Source of the DNA: Cyanobacteria bacterium QS_4_48_99 | GTDB taxonomy: Bacteria; Cyanobacteriota; Cyanobacteriia; Cyanobacteriales; Rubidibacteraceae | Length of the DNA stretch: 60,482 nt | Assembly (NCBI GenBank): GCA_003021505.1 | Contig: PXPT01000102.1 | Span: forward strand, 10,261-70,742 | Direction: 5' to 3' | Part shown: positions 60,011-60,482 of the stretch, piece by piece | Numbering within the stretch: position 1 is the first letter of the stretch | How the letters are laid out: the number at the start of each line of letters is the position of its first letter | Notes under the pieces: generated by a model | What the model saw: the letters and a program-made list of their open reading frames with translations, nothing else | What the model was told of the DNA's origin: nothing | Database searches by the model: none | Program-made: the position numbers and the translations under genes

Positions 60011-60479
60011 TTAGCGATCACCATTAGGAAAGAATTCCTCATCCAAAAGCTGCATCCAAAAGCTGCTGCGGGGTATAGGGACATTGCTCAGCAAACGTGG
60101 TGCTAGGAAGTTTGCTGTTGCGGATAGCCTTGCGACGGGCTTTGGTATAAGCGTAATCAATCCTCTCCAAAAACTATTTGTAAAGGGTTTTTGACTGCTC
60201 AAACAACTGCTCCAGCTCAAAGCGAAAGTTATCAATCTCGTCTTGCCATCCTTCAGCACAACGCTCTCGCTCGGAATCCCAATACTGAAGGAGTAACAAG
60301 TGGACGAGGAGTTGGAACAGATAACTATCTACTTTGTGCCGCTGCTCGTTTCCCAACCCCTCAATTTCCTCAATCAGGTTGTCCCAGTCTAAGTTTTCTG
60401 TGTCGCGCTCTCGCAGTTGTTTTAGCGTGACTTCTAGCCACTTATGAAAATCTTGTTCATAGAGGGAAGTGGTGTTCAT
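60011..60479 (-). pseudogene. DUF29-family protein with a stop and a 13-bp tandem duplication
   Basis: The ATG at 60479 opens YEQDFHKWLEVTLKQLRERD, NLIEEIEGLGNEQRHKVDSY and the LFQLLVHLLLLQYW helix, all typical of DUF29. A TAG at 60174-60176 interrupts after SKTLYK. The same frame then continues ERIDYAYTKARRKAIRNSKL and CPYTPQQLLD. There a 13-bp direct duplication (60041-60053 and 60054-60066) shifts the frame, and the expected end DEEFFPNGDR lies in another frame, stopping at 60011. Two independent lesions; the family function is unknown. Confidence 0.85.
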
Positions 60480-60482
60480 TGG

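Overview
The window is a piece of a cyanobacterial chromosome, probably from a filamentous or otherwise large-genome lineage. The lineage is an inference. The phylum is secure for these reasons: RNA polymerase beta' is split into rpoC1 and rpoC2 behind rpoB; there is a Ycf54 (DUF2488) chlorophyll-biosynthesis gene, a CSP41b-like atypical SDR and a DUF3285 microprotein; rpsT-tatD-rpoB-rpoC1-rpoC2 and ybeY-dgkA-trpG are in the usual cyanobacterial orders; and HIP1-type GCGATCGC octamers are scattered throughout.

Layout. 0-7 kb: the tail of a dead IS1-type transposase, ribD, ssb, two decayed genes (a SIMPL protein and an Uma2 protein), an intact Uma2 gene, surE, a small duplicated gene of unknown function, a csp41b-like gene and pgsA. 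7-10.5 kb: an ergothioneine cluster, egtC-egtB then egtD. 10.6-21 kb: a DICT-GAF histidine kinase, a decayed TPR-like gene, marC, pepP, a frameshifted metallo-hydrolase, trpG, dgkA, ybeY, a DUF3285 gene and an RTX protein. 21-33 kb: putA, DUF2267, a membrane protein, and envelope-sugar genes (GT39, an FAD-oxidoreductase/GtrA fusion, and a GT39-TPR protein carrying two copies of a 172-bp repeat in frame). 33-36.6 kb: a ComFB-like gene flanked by two paralogous zinc-ribbon microproteins that are too short for standard gene calling, a CsoR/InrS-type metal sensor, and an HtrA protease. 36.7-47.8 kb: rpoC2, rpoC1, rpoB, tatD and rpsT. 48-60.5 kb: hisD, a nonsense-mutated Usp gene, hflX (5' truncated), a decayed LysR/MFS pair, a metallophosphoesterase, tRNA-Ser(UGA), ycf54, pdxJ, a DUF1295-like membrane protein, an NTF2-like secreted protein, murG and a decayed DUF29 gene.

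Two themes stand out. First, about ten genes are broken by single stops, small frameshifts or truncation, yet all the large essential ORFs (rpoB, rpoC1, rpoC2) and putA are intact. This argues for real erosion of accessory genes rather than poor sequence quality. Second, dispersed repeats have entered protein-coding genes without breaking them. A 172-bp element sits twice in the same frame of one glycosyltransferase-like gene, and a 43-nt palindromic element found twice between genes also lies inside the 5' end of htrA. These in-frame repeats and the zinc-ribbon/ComFB/zinc-ribbon cassette are the strongest leads here.

Functionally, the region mixes core information processing (RNA polymerase, S20, HflX, YbeY, Ssb), redox protection (ergothioneine), envelope work (PgsA, DgkA, MurG, GT39/GtrA) and amino-acid, cofactor and pigment metabolism (RibD, TrpG, HisD, PutA, PdxJ, Ycf54).
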